Shown in pieces: positions 16,752-26,800 of a stretch of DNA of 64,000 bases. The notes beneath the pieces were generated by a model. That model was given only the letters and a program-made list of their open reading frames with translations, had not been told where the DNA came from and searched no databases. Each line of letters starts with the position of its first letter. Position 1 is the stretch's first letter. The stretch comes from Christiangramia sabulilitoris (GTDB lineage Bacteria > Bacteroidota > Bacteroidia > Flavobacteriales > Flavobacteriaceae). The stretch covers positions 157,499-221,498 of the forward strand of contig NZ_VHSF01000003.1 of the NCBI RefSeq assembly GCF_007050985.1. Direction: 5' to 3'. The translations under genes were made by a program, and so were the position numbers.

Positions 16752-18095
16752 TTAACCTACTTCAGTGATCATTAAATCCAGACCAAGTCTTATTACTTCC
16801 TGGATTTCAATTTTAGAGGTGTTCACATATTCAACCAGGGCAAAATCTTCCGGGGCAACCTCGTAAATACCAAGATTTTCCATTTTTTCGATATCGCCGG
16901 CCATACAGGCTTTAATGAGCTGCATAGGATAAACATCCATAGGTAAAACCTCTTCCATCTCTCCTGTCACCACTAAAGCACGCTCTTCAACATTAAGGTT
17001 CGTAGTAGGTGTATATTTCCTTTTTGGAAACAACCACGATAACGAGGTATGCGAATTTGAGTGAATATTATTATAAGTAAAAGGCAACCAACCAAACATG
17101 CGGTAGTTATTACCTTCAGGTATCAGGGTCACTTCATTGGGGTAAAAACCTAAATACTGGTTATTAGACAGCTTAGTTCCTGTCAACACAGTACCAGAGA
17201 TAATTCTAACATCTTCTGATGTCTGGCCAATAAGATCTGCCACATTACCTCCAATAATCCCGTGGTAGTACTTTCTATCTTTAGCTTCACTACCTGTTAC
17301 AGCTATAGTGCGCTCAGCACGATATTGACCGGTAAGGAATACATTTCCAATAATCGCAACATCTTCCACACCCACGGTCCATACTCTTTCTCCCCTGTTT
17401 AAAGGATCGATCTTATGAATCTGAACACCAACATTTCCGGCAGGATGAGCTCCTTTAACGTGATGTAGCTCCACACCCTGAATATTCTTCAGGTACTCAG
17501 CAGAACTATCATCTACAGAAACATGCACTTTTCCGGGAGTAAGCTTTCTAAGAGCGTTTATTCCTTCCTGAAATGCTTCGATCTTATCTTTAATGATAAA
17601 ACCTTTATCTGCAGCCAGAGGCGCTGTAGTCACCGCCGAAATAAAGATTGCTTTTGGAGTATCCTTAGGATCAGCCACAATATCATAAGGCCGCTGAATA
17701 ATAAAGGCACCACAACCGCTTTCGAGGATTCTTTCCTTTACATCCTTGGCATCTGCTTTAGAAGCGTCCATCTTACCAAAATCACGGTAAGTATCTTCGA
17801 CATCTGCTTCGATGATGATTTCAAGGATCCTTCTTTTATCTCCTCTTTTAATTTCTTTAAGCACACCGCTTACGGGTGTAGTAAAGCGAATTTGATCTGT
17901 ATATTTTGAATAGAATAATTCATCACCGGCAAGAAGTTTTGCTCCTTCTTTAACAACCATTTTTGGTACTACAGTGTGAAAATCTGGCGGTTTGATCGCA
18001 TAAGTTTTTGATCTGGGAGCTTTAACAAGCTCTTTTTCCGCCGCCCCTTCTAATCGCAGAGATAATCCTCTTTTAATTCGAATGTCTTTTGACAT
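16752..18095 (-). CDS. nqrA: Na+-translocating NADH:quinone reductase subunit A
   Basis: Peripheral cytoplasmic subunit and first gene of the operon, 447 residues as in Vibrio. It starts MSKDIRIKRGLSLRLEGAAE and keeps the family pattern: KPPDFHTVVPKMVVKEGAKL, GCGAFIIQRPYDIVADP, HPAGNVGVQIHKIDP, and IISGTVLTGTKLSNNQYLGF. NqrA lies close to the quinone site. A perfect Bacteroidota -7 box is found 41 bp upstream and probably drives the whole nqrABCDEF unit. Confidence 0.97.
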   Translation of the reverse strand: MSKDIRIKRGLSLRLEGAAEKELVKAPRSKTYAIKPPDFHTVVPKMVVKEGAKLLAGDELFYSKYTDQIRFTTPVSGVLKEIKRGDKRRILEIIIEADVEDTYRDFGKMDASKADAKDVKERILESGCGAFIIQRPYDIVADPKDTPKAIFISAVTTAPLAADKGFIIKDKIEAFQEGINALRKLTPGKVHVSVDDSSAEYLKNIQGVELHHVKGAHPAGNVGVQIHKIDPLNRGERVWTVGVEDVAIIGNVFLTGQYRAERTIAVTGSEAKDRKYYHGIIGGNVADLIGQTSEDVRIISGTVLTGTKLSNNQYLGFYPNEVTLIPEGNNYRMFGWLPFTYNNIHSNSHTSLSWLFPKRKYTPTTNLNVEERALVVTGEMEEVLPMDVYPMQLIKACMAGDIEKMENLGIYEVAPEDFALVEYVNTSKIEIQEVIRLGLDLMITEVG

Positions 18096-18135
18096 AGGAT
18101 GGAGTGTATGTTAAAATTTTTAGTTTAAAGTCGTG

Positions 18136-18143
18136 CAAATTTA
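18136..18143 (-). promoter_or_regulatory. Promoter -7 box of the nqr operon
   Basis: The minus strand reads TAAATTTG, an exact TAnnTTTG match, 40 bp before the nqrA start. A TTG at 18168-18166 is a possible -33 element with 22-bp spacing. Confidence 0.7.
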
Positions 18144-18232
18144 TGAATTTTCACTCCATATATCCCAAGAATTATTAGAATTTTAGTTTGGTCAACTGTT
18201 AAAATAAATTCCTGCAAAACGCTTATTTCTAT

Positions 18233-18240
18233 TAACTTTG
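18233..18240 (+). promoter_or_regulatory. Promoter -7 box before the T9SS plug gene
   Basis: TAACTTTG is an exact consensus match 15 bp before the ATG at 18256. It overlaps an upstream in-frame TTG at 18238, which decides against that longer start. Confidence 0.65.
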
Positions 18241-18255
18241 TTTATTATAAATTAT

Positions 18256-19509
18256 ATGAGAGCGTTTCTTTTATTTTTGATCATTGGAGGATTAACTATA
18301 CAGAGCAGATGCCAGACGGCACAGGAAACTCCGGCTCCGGCATTTATCCGCACTATAATTTTCCAGGGAGATACCCCCGAAAATCAGACGAATCCGGTTA
18401 CCAGACTGGGGAGTTATCTCAGGCTTAGTTTTGATGATATTATCGGTGATGAAGCCGATTATTATTATACCATAGATCACTATAATTTCGACTGGACACC
18501 CAGCCAGCTGAGTAAAAATGAATTCCTGGAAGGCTTCGATAATGTGAGGATCATTAACTATACAAATGCCCTGAACACCCTGCAACCTTATACCCATTAT
18601 GAACTTTCTATCCCCAACAATAATGTTAAGGGCCTTAAAGTTTCCGGCAATTACCTCCTGAGTATTTATAACAGCAACCGTGAGCTGGTTTTTTCCAGGA
18701 AATTCATGGTGTATGAACCTCTGGCCAGAGTAAGTGCAGAAGTGAGACGCAGCCGGGACCTTACCTATATTGATGAAAAGCAAACCGTAAATTTCAGTAT
18801 AGATTCACCCGACCTTTTATTAAAGAATCCGGCGCAAAACGTCAAAGTAAGCCTGGTGCAGAATAATGATCTCAAGCGGGCCATTCACAACCTTGAACCC
18901 CAGTATACGATCGCTAATGAGCTAATCTATCGCTATGATGAGCAATCTTCATTCTGGGGTGGCAATGAATTTCTTCAGTTTGACAATAAAGATCTCAGGG
19001 TCACTACCGCAGATATTGCCAGTGTAGAACTCAACGAACTCTACCATCATTATCTATTTCTGGATTTTACCCGAAATGACCAGCCTTATACCTATAACCC
19101 TGATATAAACGGCGGATTCGTGGTTAGGAGTATCCTGGCACAAAATTCAGATATAGAAGCAGATTATATCTGGGTACATTTCAGATTAAAGAACTACGAT
19201 GTGCTAGAGAATAAAGAAATTCATCTCTATGGCGGTTTTAATAATTTTGAACTTGACCAAAGTACTTTGATGGCCTACAATGAAGAAACCGGTTATTATG
19301 AGGGAGCAAGATTGTTTAAACAGGGATATTACAACTATAGATATATCGTACTCAATGAAGACGGCAGCATAGATGATGGATATATCAGCGGAAATTTTGA
19401 TGAAACGGAAAACCTTTATAGTATTCTTGTGTATTACCGAACTCCCGGGGCCAGATATGACAGGATGATTGGTGTAGGATATGCGAATTCCATTAATATT
19501 CGAAATTAA
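18256..19509 (+). CDS. Type IX secretion system plug protein (DUF5103)
   Basis: A 417-residue exported protein of the DUF5103 family, identified in structural work as the plug that closes the periplasmic side of the T9SS SprA channel. It has a signal peptide (MRAFLLFLIIGGLTI, cleavage near SRC-QT). The mature part has two beta-sandwich-like halves. Recognisable stretches are FIRTIIFQGDTPENQTNP, RLGSYLRLSFDDIIGDEADYY, HYNFDWTPSQLSKNEFLEG and IHLYGGFNNFELDQSTLM. It is consistent with the T9SS cargo genes, porT and tamL found further right. A near-consensus promoter precedes it and a DUF3667 gene follows after 12 bp. Confidence 0.88.
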   Translation: MRAFLLFLIIGGLTIQSRCQTAQETPAPAFIRTIIFQGDTPENQTNPVTRLGSYLRLSFDDIIGDEADYYYTIDHYNFDWTPSQLSKNEFLEGFDNVRIINYTNALNTLQPYTHYELSIPNNNVKGLKVSGNYLLSIYNSNRELVFSRKFMVYEPLARVSAEVRRSRDLTYIDEKQTVNFSIDSPDLLLKNPAQNVKVSLVQNNDLKRAIHNLEPQYTIANELIYRYDEQSSFWGGNEFLQFDNKDLRVTTADIASVELNELYHHYLFLDFTRNDQPYTYNPDINGGFVVRSILAQNSDIEADYIWVHFRLKNYDVLENKEIHLYGGFNNFELDQSTLMAYNEETGYYEGARLFKQGYYNYRYIVLNEDGSIDDGYISGNFDETENLYSILVYYRTPGARYDRMIGVGYANSINIRN

Positions 19510-19521
19510 TACCTTTTCCCC

Positions 19522-20640
19522 ATGCTGGAAAAATATCTGAAAAGAGATAATCTTTATGAATACCGCGGCACTACCTGCCTGAATTGCCAACTTCCGCTGG
19601 AAAAAAGCGATCATTTCTGCCCAAACTGTGGCCAAAAGAACTCAACTAAAAAGTTGAATTTTGGTGATTTCTTCGTAGAGTTTTTTTCAGGAATGTTTTC
19701 TTATGACTCCAGGTTCCAAAGAACAATAAGAGTGATGCTGTTTAGCCCTGGAAAGATCTCAAAAGACTACGTAAATGGGAAAAGGATGCGCTATGCAAAT
19801 CCTTTTCGTTTCTATCTAAGTGCTTCCATAATTTTCTTTCTGATTTCCGGAATTTCTGACAAATTTGAGGGAGCTCAGTTTGTAAATCCTGAAACCGGAA
19901 TAAGGGAAGGGGTTGCTGCCATAAAGCAGGACAGCCTTTTAAAAAATGAACTGAATGAAATTCCGGCCTTAAAGAAAAATAATATTCAAATGGATTCCCT
20001 TTTAAATAAAATAGGGCCCTCAGAACCGGAAGCAAAAAAGACCTATAAGGATATTTACCTGTCCCAGAAAGAACTGGACACAATAAATATAGTGGCGCGA
20101 ACTGCGAAAAAACTAAATATATTCTACAGGTATTACAAGGAAACAAATACTATAAATCCCGATGATGCTATTACTGAATTAGAGTACGAAAATACGGGCT
20201 GGAACAAGTGGCTTTACCAAAAAGCAATGAGGTATGATCTTTTTGATAATAACCCCCAATTATTCATTGATTATTTTGTTAATAAGCTTCCATTTATAAT
20301 ATTCTTCTATTTGCCCGTCTTCGCCTTGTTTATCTGGTTGTTATATATACGGCGGTCGTTTAATTACATGGAGCACCTCATCTTTGCTTTTCATGTTCAA
20401 ACCACCCTCTTTATACTATATATCATAGGATACACTATAGATTATTTTCTTCAGTCTGAATGGGGTTATACTCTGGCCAATTTCGTTTTCGTTTTCTATT
20501 TATATAAATCCATGCGTAATTTCTATGAACAGAGCCGTGTTAAAACGATTTTAAAGTTCATAATACTGAACATTATATTTTTTACATTAGCAACAATTGC
20601 TACCATTATAGCATTAATTATTTCATTTTCAATTTTTTAA
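19522..20640 (+). CDS. DUF3667 membrane protein with zinc ribbon
   Basis: A 372-residue inner-membrane protein. The N-terminus has a zinc-ribbon pattern, Cys19-x2-Cys22 and Cys33-x2-Cys36 (TTCLNCQ and HFCPNCGQ), followed by the DUF3667 signature (FGDFFVEFFSGMFSYDSRF, then RTIRVMLFSPGKISKDYVNG and KRMRYANPFRFYLSAS). One hydrophobic segment lies near 95-110. A hydrophilic loop follows, then about four C-terminal membrane helices from LPFIIFFYLPVFALFIWLLY to the end. The family is widespread in Bacteroidota and its function is unknown to me. apaG begins 2 bp later. Confidence 0.85.
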   Translation: MLEKYLKRDNLYEYRGTTCLNCQLPLEKSDHFCPNCGQKNSTKKLNFGDFFVEFFSGMFSYDSRFQRTIRVMLFSPGKISKDYVNGKRMRYANPFRFYLSASIIFFLISGISDKFEGAQFVNPETGIREGVAAIKQDSLLKNELNEIPALKKNNIQMDSLLNKIGPSEPEAKKTYKDIYLSQKELDTINIVARTAKKLNIFYRYYKETNTINPDDAITELEYENTGWNKWLYQKAMRYDLFDNNPQLFIDYFVNKLPFIIFFYLPVFALFIWLLYIRRSFNYMEHLIFAFHVQTTLFILYIIGYTIDYFLQSEWGYTLANFVFVFYLYKSMRNFYEQSRVKTILKFIILNIIFFTLATIATIIALIISFSIF

Positions 20641-20642
20641 AA

Positions 20643-21029
20643 ATGACCCAACAGGTTACCAAAGGCATTAGAATTTCCGTCGAAACTCATTTCGAAGGAA
20701 TGTTCTATAAGGAATATAAGATGCACTATGCGTTTGGATACCAGATCACTATAGAAAACCAAAGCAATGATTCTGTGCAACTGGACTCCAGGTTCTGGGA
20801 GATCAGAGATGTGTTGAATGAAACCAAAACTGTATCAGGGGAAGGAGTTGTGGGACGTAAACCTGTTCTGGAACCAGGCCATAGCCATACATATCAAAGT
20901 GGCTGCCTTTTAACAGGGCCTTTTGGCTCTATGCGAGGTCACTATAATATGATGAATTTCACCACCGGAAAGAAGTTTAAGGTGAATATCCCTTCTTTCA
21001 AATTAAGCGCTCCTTACGCGTTAAATTGA
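20643..21029 (+). CDS. apaG: ApaG-domain protein
   Basis: A 128-residue single-domain beta-sandwich of the ApaG family, linked genetically to Co2+/Mg2+ resistance in enterobacteria; the biochemical role is unclear. Diagnostic segments are FGYQITIENQSNDSVQLDSR, FWEIRD, GVVGRKPVLEPGHSHTYQSG and the GSMRGHYNM turn. Length and domain are standard. It starts 2 bp after the DUF3667 gene, suggesting co-transcription, and its end overlaps the convergent NRDE gene by 16 bp. Confidence 0.93.
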   Translation: MTQQVTKGIRISVETHFEGMFYKEYKMHYAFGYQITIENQSNDSVQLDSRFWEIRDVLNETKTVSGEGVVGRKPVLEPGHSHTYQSGCLLTGPFGSMRGHYNMMNFTTGKKFKVNIPSFKLSAPYALN

Positions 21030-21733
21030 AACCGCTCAACCTCAATCTCTTTATTCTCTAAATTCTCATAGGTAAACTTTAAATCTTCTGCAGAATTTAC
21101 CACCTGGCTTATACTTTGTGTTTTTAAAAAACCCCGGTCTATAACAAGATCATACTCCTTACTGCCTTCACCGGCATGGTGATGAAAATCCCAAAGAGCA
21201 TTTGCGCCCAATCCATCGCTTTGTTTCAAATCCTGAAACCATGTTCTTCTTAATCCCTTCATTTCTTCAGAATACAAAGGCGAGGAAGACCAGATATGCT
21301 CCTTTAGGGGTAATTTTGTGATCTTCCGGTTTTTTCCATCCCATAGAAGTTCATAAAAGACCAGCCCGTTATTCCAATCGACGATGATCATGGTAAAAGG
21401 CTCGATATCCCGGAGATTATATTCTTCAAAAGACCTTTTTAAATTTTTAGTACTTAAAAAATCCTTTACCACTACTCCCCTGCTTTTTCTGTATTCAGAT
21501 TTCCGGACATGAGGTTTATCTGCTCCATTCATAAGGCAGACACATCTTTTCAGATCTGTAATGCCAAGCCAGGTACCTCCGGCCTCCTTATCCTTCGGAA
21601 AATAGAGTTTCGCCCCCTTGTAGGATTCCTTCTGCGGAGGTAGGGTTTCCCTGCTAATCGCTTCATCCCGGTTAGAAGTCAGAATAAACCCATTCATGGA
21701 TTCCGGATGAGGCACTAAAGTGATCGTACACAT
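21014..21733 (-). CDS. NRDE-family protein (TANGO2-like)
   Basis: A 239-residue protein starting MCTITLVPHPE with the family motif SNRDEAISRET near residue 20, the pattern that names the NRDE/TANGO2 family. The N-terminal cysteine (Cys2) after methionine is typical and recalls N-terminal-nucleophile folds. Other conserved points are GGTWLGIT, CLMNGAD and IWSSSPLYSEEM. In animals TANGO2 is linked to haem and lipid handling; the bacterial role is unknown. It is transcribed leftward, tail to tail with apaG. Confidence 0.88.
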   Translation of the reverse strand: MCTITLVPHPESMNGFILTSNRDEAISRETLPPQKESYKGAKLYFPKDKEAGGTWLGITDLKRCVCLMNGADKPHVRKSEYRKSRGVVVKDFLSTKNLKRSFEEYNLRDIEPFTMIIVDWNNGLVFYELLWDGKNRKITKLPLKEHIWSSSPLYSEEMKGLRRTWFQDLKQSDGLGANALWDFHHHAGEGSKEYDLVIDRGFLKTQSISQVVNSAEDLKFTYENLENKEIEVERFQFNA

Positions 21734-21825
21734 AGGTTGAATTCAAAAAGTTAAAGGAAAATTACAAAAAAAGTTAAGCTTTCGTGAAGGGGCCCTACTT
21801 CCATTTCTAAACCACTTAATTTTTT

Positions 21826-21833
21826 TACCTTTA
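21826..21833 (+). promoter_or_regulatory. Possible -7 box for pruA
   Basis: TACCTTTA matches TAnnTTTG except the last base, 42 bp before the pruA ATG. Confidence 0.35.
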
Positions 21834-21875
21834 GCCGAATTAATTTACAATAGAAATAAGCAAAAAATTATATTT

Positions 21876-23519
21876 ATGGGAAAAGGATTTTTTCACGTTC
21901 CGGAAGCTGTTAATGAACCAGTAAAATCATACGCGCCCGGAACCCCAGAAAGAGAAGAAGTATTACTTACTTATAAAGATCTATGGAACGCTAATACCGA
22001 AGTTCCTCTTTATATTGGATCTGAGCAGGTAAAGACAGGTGATACGAGAACGATCAATCCTCCACATGATCATCAACATGTAGTAGGGACATATCATATA
22101 GCGAAGAAAAAGCATGTTGAAAAAGCTATTTCTGAAGCACTGGAAGCAAGAAAAAGCTGGTCTAAACTGGAGTGGGAACAACGTGCGGCCATTTTCCTGA
22201 AAGCGGCAGACCTTATTGCCGGTCCTTACAGGCAAAAAATGAATGCTGCTACCATGATCGGTCAGTCTAAAAACATATACCAGGCAGAGATTGATGCCGC
22301 CTGTGAGATCTGTGATTTTCTACGATTTAACGTAGAATATATGGCCCAGATCTACAACGAACAACCAGAATCTTCTGAAGGGGTTTGGAATCGTGTTGAA
22401 TACAGACCCCTGGAAGGTTTTGTATATGCAATCACCCCTTTCAACTTTACCGCGATCGCGGGTAACTTACCTTCCAGTGCTGCCCTAATGGGGAATGTTG
22501 CGGTTTGGAAACCAAGTGACAGCCAGATGCTTTCAGCTCAAATAATCATGGAGGTATTCAGAGAAGCCGGTCTTCCCGATGGAGTTATAAACATGGTGAA
22601 CGGAGATCCTGAAATGGTAACCGATACCGTCTTGGCCAGCCCTGATTTCGCCGGAATCCATTTTACCGGTAGTACCGATGTATTTAAAGGAATCTGGTCA
22701 AAAATTGGATCTAACATTCAAAAGTATAAGACCTACCCAAGAATTGTAGGTGAAACAGGTGGAAAGGATTTCATTCTGGCCCACCCTACCGCCAATCCTA
22801 AGCAGGTAGCTACCGCAATTTCCAGGGGTGCTTTTGAGTACCAGGGACAAAAATGTAGTGCTGCGTCCAGGGTTTATCTTCCAAAAAGTTTATGGTCACA
22901 AATCAAAGATTTTGTAGTACAGGATGTAAAATCCTTTAAAATGGGTACTCCGGAAGATATGACCAATTTTGTCAATGCGGTTATTCACGAAGGGTCTTTC
23001 AATAAACTGGCTAGTTATATAGATAAAGCTAAAAAAGATAAGAACGCAGAGATCATCGTGGGTGGTAATTATGATAAATCTAAGGGATATTTTATTGAGC
23101 CTACGGTTATTCTTACCACAGATCCTCATTACACTACTATGGAAACTGAGTTATTCGGGCCGGTAGTAACCATTTATGTATATGACGATAAGAATTTCGA
23201 TGCACAGAAATGGGCAGATATATGCGAGCTTGTAGATAACACAAGTATTTATGCGTTAACCGGGGCAATTTTATCCGGGGATCGTTATGCGGCTGCCCAG
23301 GCTACCGACTTGTTGCAGAATGCCGCCGGTAACTTCTATATCAATGATAAACCAACCGGTGCGGTGGTAGGCCAGCAACCATTTGGTGGAGCCAGAGCCA
23401 GTGGAACCAATGATAAGGCAGGGTCTAAAATGAATCTTATGCGCTGGGTTTCTGCAAGATTGATCAAGGAAACATTTGTTCCGGCTACAGATTACAGATA
23501 CCCTTTCTTGGGTGAATAA
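21876..23519 (+). CDS. pruA: L-glutamate gamma-semialdehyde (P5C) dehydrogenase
   Basis: Second step of proline degradation, oxidising glutamate semialdehyde to glutamate with NAD+. The aldehyde dehydrogenase fold is complete: the NAD-binding segment VAVWKPSDSQMLSAQIIMEV, the general base Glu in IVGETGGKDF, and the nucleophile Cys327 in YQGQKCSAASRVYLP. The C-terminal KPTGAVVGQQPFGGARASGT is typical of P5C dehydrogenases. At 547 residues it is the monofunctional form, and no proline dehydrogenase gene is adjacent. It stands alone between a possible promoter and a strong terminator. Confidence 0.95.
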   Translation: MGKGFFHVPEAVNEPVKSYAPGTPEREEVLLTYKDLWNANTEVPLYIGSEQVKTGDTRTINPPHDHQHVVGTYHIAKKKHVEKAISEALEARKSWSKLEWEQRAAIFLKAADLIAGPYRQKMNAATMIGQSKNIYQAEIDAACEICDFLRFNVEYMAQIYNEQPESSEGVWNRVEYRPLEGFVYAITPFNFTAIAGNLPSSAALMGNVAVWKPSDSQMLSAQIIMEVFREAGLPDGVINMVNGDPEMVTDTVLASPDFAGIHFTGSTDVFKGIWSKIGSNIQKYKTYPRIVGETGGKDFILAHPTANPKQVATAISRGAFEYQGQKCSAASRVYLPKSLWSQIKDFVVQDVKSFKMGTPEDMTNFVNAVIHEGSFNKLASYIDKAKKDKNAEIIVGGNYDKSKGYFIEPTVILTTDPHYTTMETELFGPVVTIYVYDDKNFDAQKWADICELVDNTSIYALTGAILSGDRYAAAQATDLLQNAAGNFYINDKPTGAVVGQQPFGGARASGTNDKAGSKMNLMRWVSARLIKETFVPATDYRYPFLGE

Positions 23520-23540
23520 TTAAACCGTAGTCATATTATT

Positions 23541-23573
23541 AGAAAGCCATCCCATGAGGATGGCTTTTTTTTG
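23541..23573 (+). terminator. Intrinsic terminator after pruA
   Basis: AAAGCCATCC, loop CATGA, GGATGGCTTT followed by a T run, 22 bp past the stop codon. Confidence 0.92.
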
Positions 23574-23736
23574 TATTTTACTCACGATCAAAACCATACC
23601 TAACGCAATCTTAATTGTTTTATTTCAACGAGAATTGAAGATCTTGGACGAATAATTAGGATATATTGATATTTTTACTTTAAATTTATGAGCTATTTCA
23701 CTTGCATTCAGTGTTTTGTGACGATAGCAGCTTACC

Positions 23737-23787
23737 GCCCCACATTTTAATTGCCCCACGTTTAACAGCCCCACGTTAAAGCCCTAC
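23737..23787 (+). repeat. Four short direct repeats before the first giant gene
   Basis: The heptamer GCCCCAC occurs at 23737, 23753 and 23768, and GCCCTAC at 23781, with A/T-rich spacers at 13-16 bp spacing, 32 bp before the ATG of the giant cargo gene. This roughly helical-turn-and-a-half spacing looks like an operator array or a small duplication. The rest of 23574-23818 shows no gene. Confidence 0.6.
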
Positions 23788-23818
23788 AGTATTAAGTATT
23801 GTAAAAACCGTAGTTACT

Positions 23819-26800
23819 ATGGGGATAAAATTACATGGTAAATTCTTATTGCTCCTTTTATTTCTGCCGGCCCTTATCTGGGGGCAATGTCCCGGCAGTG
23901 TTTCTATTTCGGCAAGTCCTGGCAATAATATATGTGCGGACACCTCTGTAACATTTACAGCTACAGCTAATGGAGGTACTGGCACTTTTTCATACCAATG
24001 GCAAATCGATGGAGTGGACCAGGGAGCAGCTACTACAGACAATACCTTTACCTCTTCTACTTTAGCAAATGGAGAAAGAGTTAGAGTTATCGTTACTTCA
24101 TCAGATGATGCAACCTGCTCTACAAACAGCAGTCAGATCACCATGACTGTGAATCAAAATAAAACTCCAACTGTAGCTTTTTCAGCATCTCCATCTTTAA
24201 AATGTGTTGGCTCTTCAGTTACCTTTACAGCGTCTAATACTAATGGCGGGACAAACCCAAATTATGAATGGTTCGTTGATGGGACTTCCGTTCAATCTTC
24301 ATCTTCCAGTACGTATTCAACCACTACTCTTTCACCGGGGGATCATGATATTAGCGTAGAATTAACCAGTACATTGGCCTGTGTAACCAGTGCAAATGCA
24401 TCTACCACCTCCACAATTACCATCACAGATGATGCAACAATTAATTCCCCTTCGAATAAAGATCAAACGAACGTATGTATTAATACAGGCATAGACCCGA
24501 TAGTTTTTACGATAAGTGGAAGCGGTAACAACGCTACTGTTTCTGGTCTTCCTACAGGTGTTTCGGGAAACTATAGCAGTGGGAATTTTACAATTAGCGG
24601 CTCACCATCCATAGCTGGTACTTTTCCCTACACAGTTACAGCTTCCGGCCCCTGTGATTCAGCTACTGAGTCAGGCACAATAACTGTTTTAGAAGATGCA
24701 ACAATAAGTCTGACTTCAGGAAATAATGATCAGGAAGTTTGTCAGGATGAAGTCATAACTAATATCATATATGATATTGGTGAAACCGGAACCGGAGCGA
24801 CGGTTACAGGATTGCCTACGGGTATTTCGGGAAACTTTTCAGGTGGAGTATATACTATCAGTGGATCAAGTTCGGTCACAGGTACTCATAATTTCACTAT
24901 TAACGCAACGGGAACCTGTGGAGATTCCGGAAATCTTACCGGCTCAATAATTATAAATGAAAATCTTTCTCCTTCGGTATCCATATCTTCTTCAGACACA
25001 GATAATATAATATGTGAAGGTACAGAAGTTACTTTCACAGCTACTCCAACAAATGGCGGCTCGAGCCCTTCCTACCAATGGAAGGTGGGCACAAGTAATG
25101 TTGGAAGCGACAGTAACACTTTCATTACAAATTCTCTTGCTGTGGGAGATCAATCTGTTAGCGTAATTATTACATCTAATGAAACCTGTCTGGCTCAGCC
25201 AACAGCGACCAGTAATTCTATAGTTACTACTGTTAATCCCAACCTTACACCCGATGTAACAATTACTGCCAGCGATAGTGATATATGCGATGGTGACAGT
25301 ATCACATTTACCGCTACGCCAACTAATGGGGGAACAGCACCTTCTTATCAATGGAAACTTGATGGCACCAATGTAGGAACAAATAGTCCTACCTATACTA
25401 CCACTAATTTAAGTGCCGGACAAAACGTTACCGTGGTGCTTACTTCGAATGAAACCTGTTTGGCAACTACAACCGCCACCAGCGACCCGGTAAGTGTAAC
25501 TGTAAATCCTAATCTTACACCTGAGGTATCTATAGTTTCTAATGACACGAATAATATTATATGTTCAGGCTCTTCCATCACTTTTACCGCGACACCTGTT
25601 AATGGTGGAGCCAGTCCAACTTACCAGTGGTATGTTGACGGAAGTCCAGCAGGATCTGGAGGAGCATCTTTTACTACTTCAAGTTTGACTAATGGACAAA
25701 CTGTAAAGGTAATAATGACCTCAGATGAGGAATGCCTGGCTACTGCAACAGCAGAGAGCAATGAAATAAATATTCAAGTTGACGATTCCCTATCAGCAAT
25801 TACACCTTCTTTTGACAATACGAATCCGGCACATAACCCGACAGCAATTTGCCCGGTAGCCCCTGGTCTGGTTTATAGAGTAAATCCCATTCCAGGTGCA
25901 ACTTCCTATTTATGGACCTTCCCAAATACCGGGGGATGGACCGTAACCAACGGTGTTAATACCAATGAAATAACGGTAACCGCACAAGCTAATGCCAATT
26001 CAGGAAATATTACTGTGGTAGGTGTTAATGAATGTGGCAATAGTCAACCTGTGAGTATGGAAGTGACCACAGGAACTGTGGCCTATGTTAACGCCGGACC
26101 AGATCAAACAGTTTGCATGGGAACTTCTTCAATTACTTTAGCAGGTGAAATAGGCGGAGTTATCAAGAAAAATCAGGATTGGGATTGGAGTGCAAGCATC
26201 TCTGGAGGAAGTTTCTCAAACCCGAATAAACTGGATTCAGATTATATTATTCCAGCAAATATCAGGGATAACGGCGGAACAGTCACTATTACCATTACCT
26301 CGGTAAGCCCAAGTGGGCAATGTCCAGACCCTAAGGTAGATGAAATGTTAATAACAGTGCTCAGCGACGCAGTAATTAGTAATCCCGCTGAAAAAGATCA
26401 GACGGTATGTATTGATAACCCTATTGCAGATATTTTATTCAATATTACAGATGCCGGAACTGGGGCAAATGTGACAGGCTTACCTGCAGGTCTTATCGGT
26501 AACTATAACGCCGGAGTTTTCACCATTTCCGGAACACCTACTGAATCCGGCAGTTTTGATTATACTGTTAATACCACGGGTAACTGCTCTTCTCAGCAAA
26601 CTTCACAAACCGGAAATATAACCGTCAACCCAGATCAGACAATTTCCGATCCTGCGAATAAAGATCAGGAAATTTGCATAAACAATGCTATAACAGATAT
26701 TATCTTCAGCACTAATTTAACAGTCACAAATGCCAGTGTATCGGGTCTTCCAGCAGGACTTATTGGAAATTTCACCACAGGAAACTTTACGATTAGCGGT

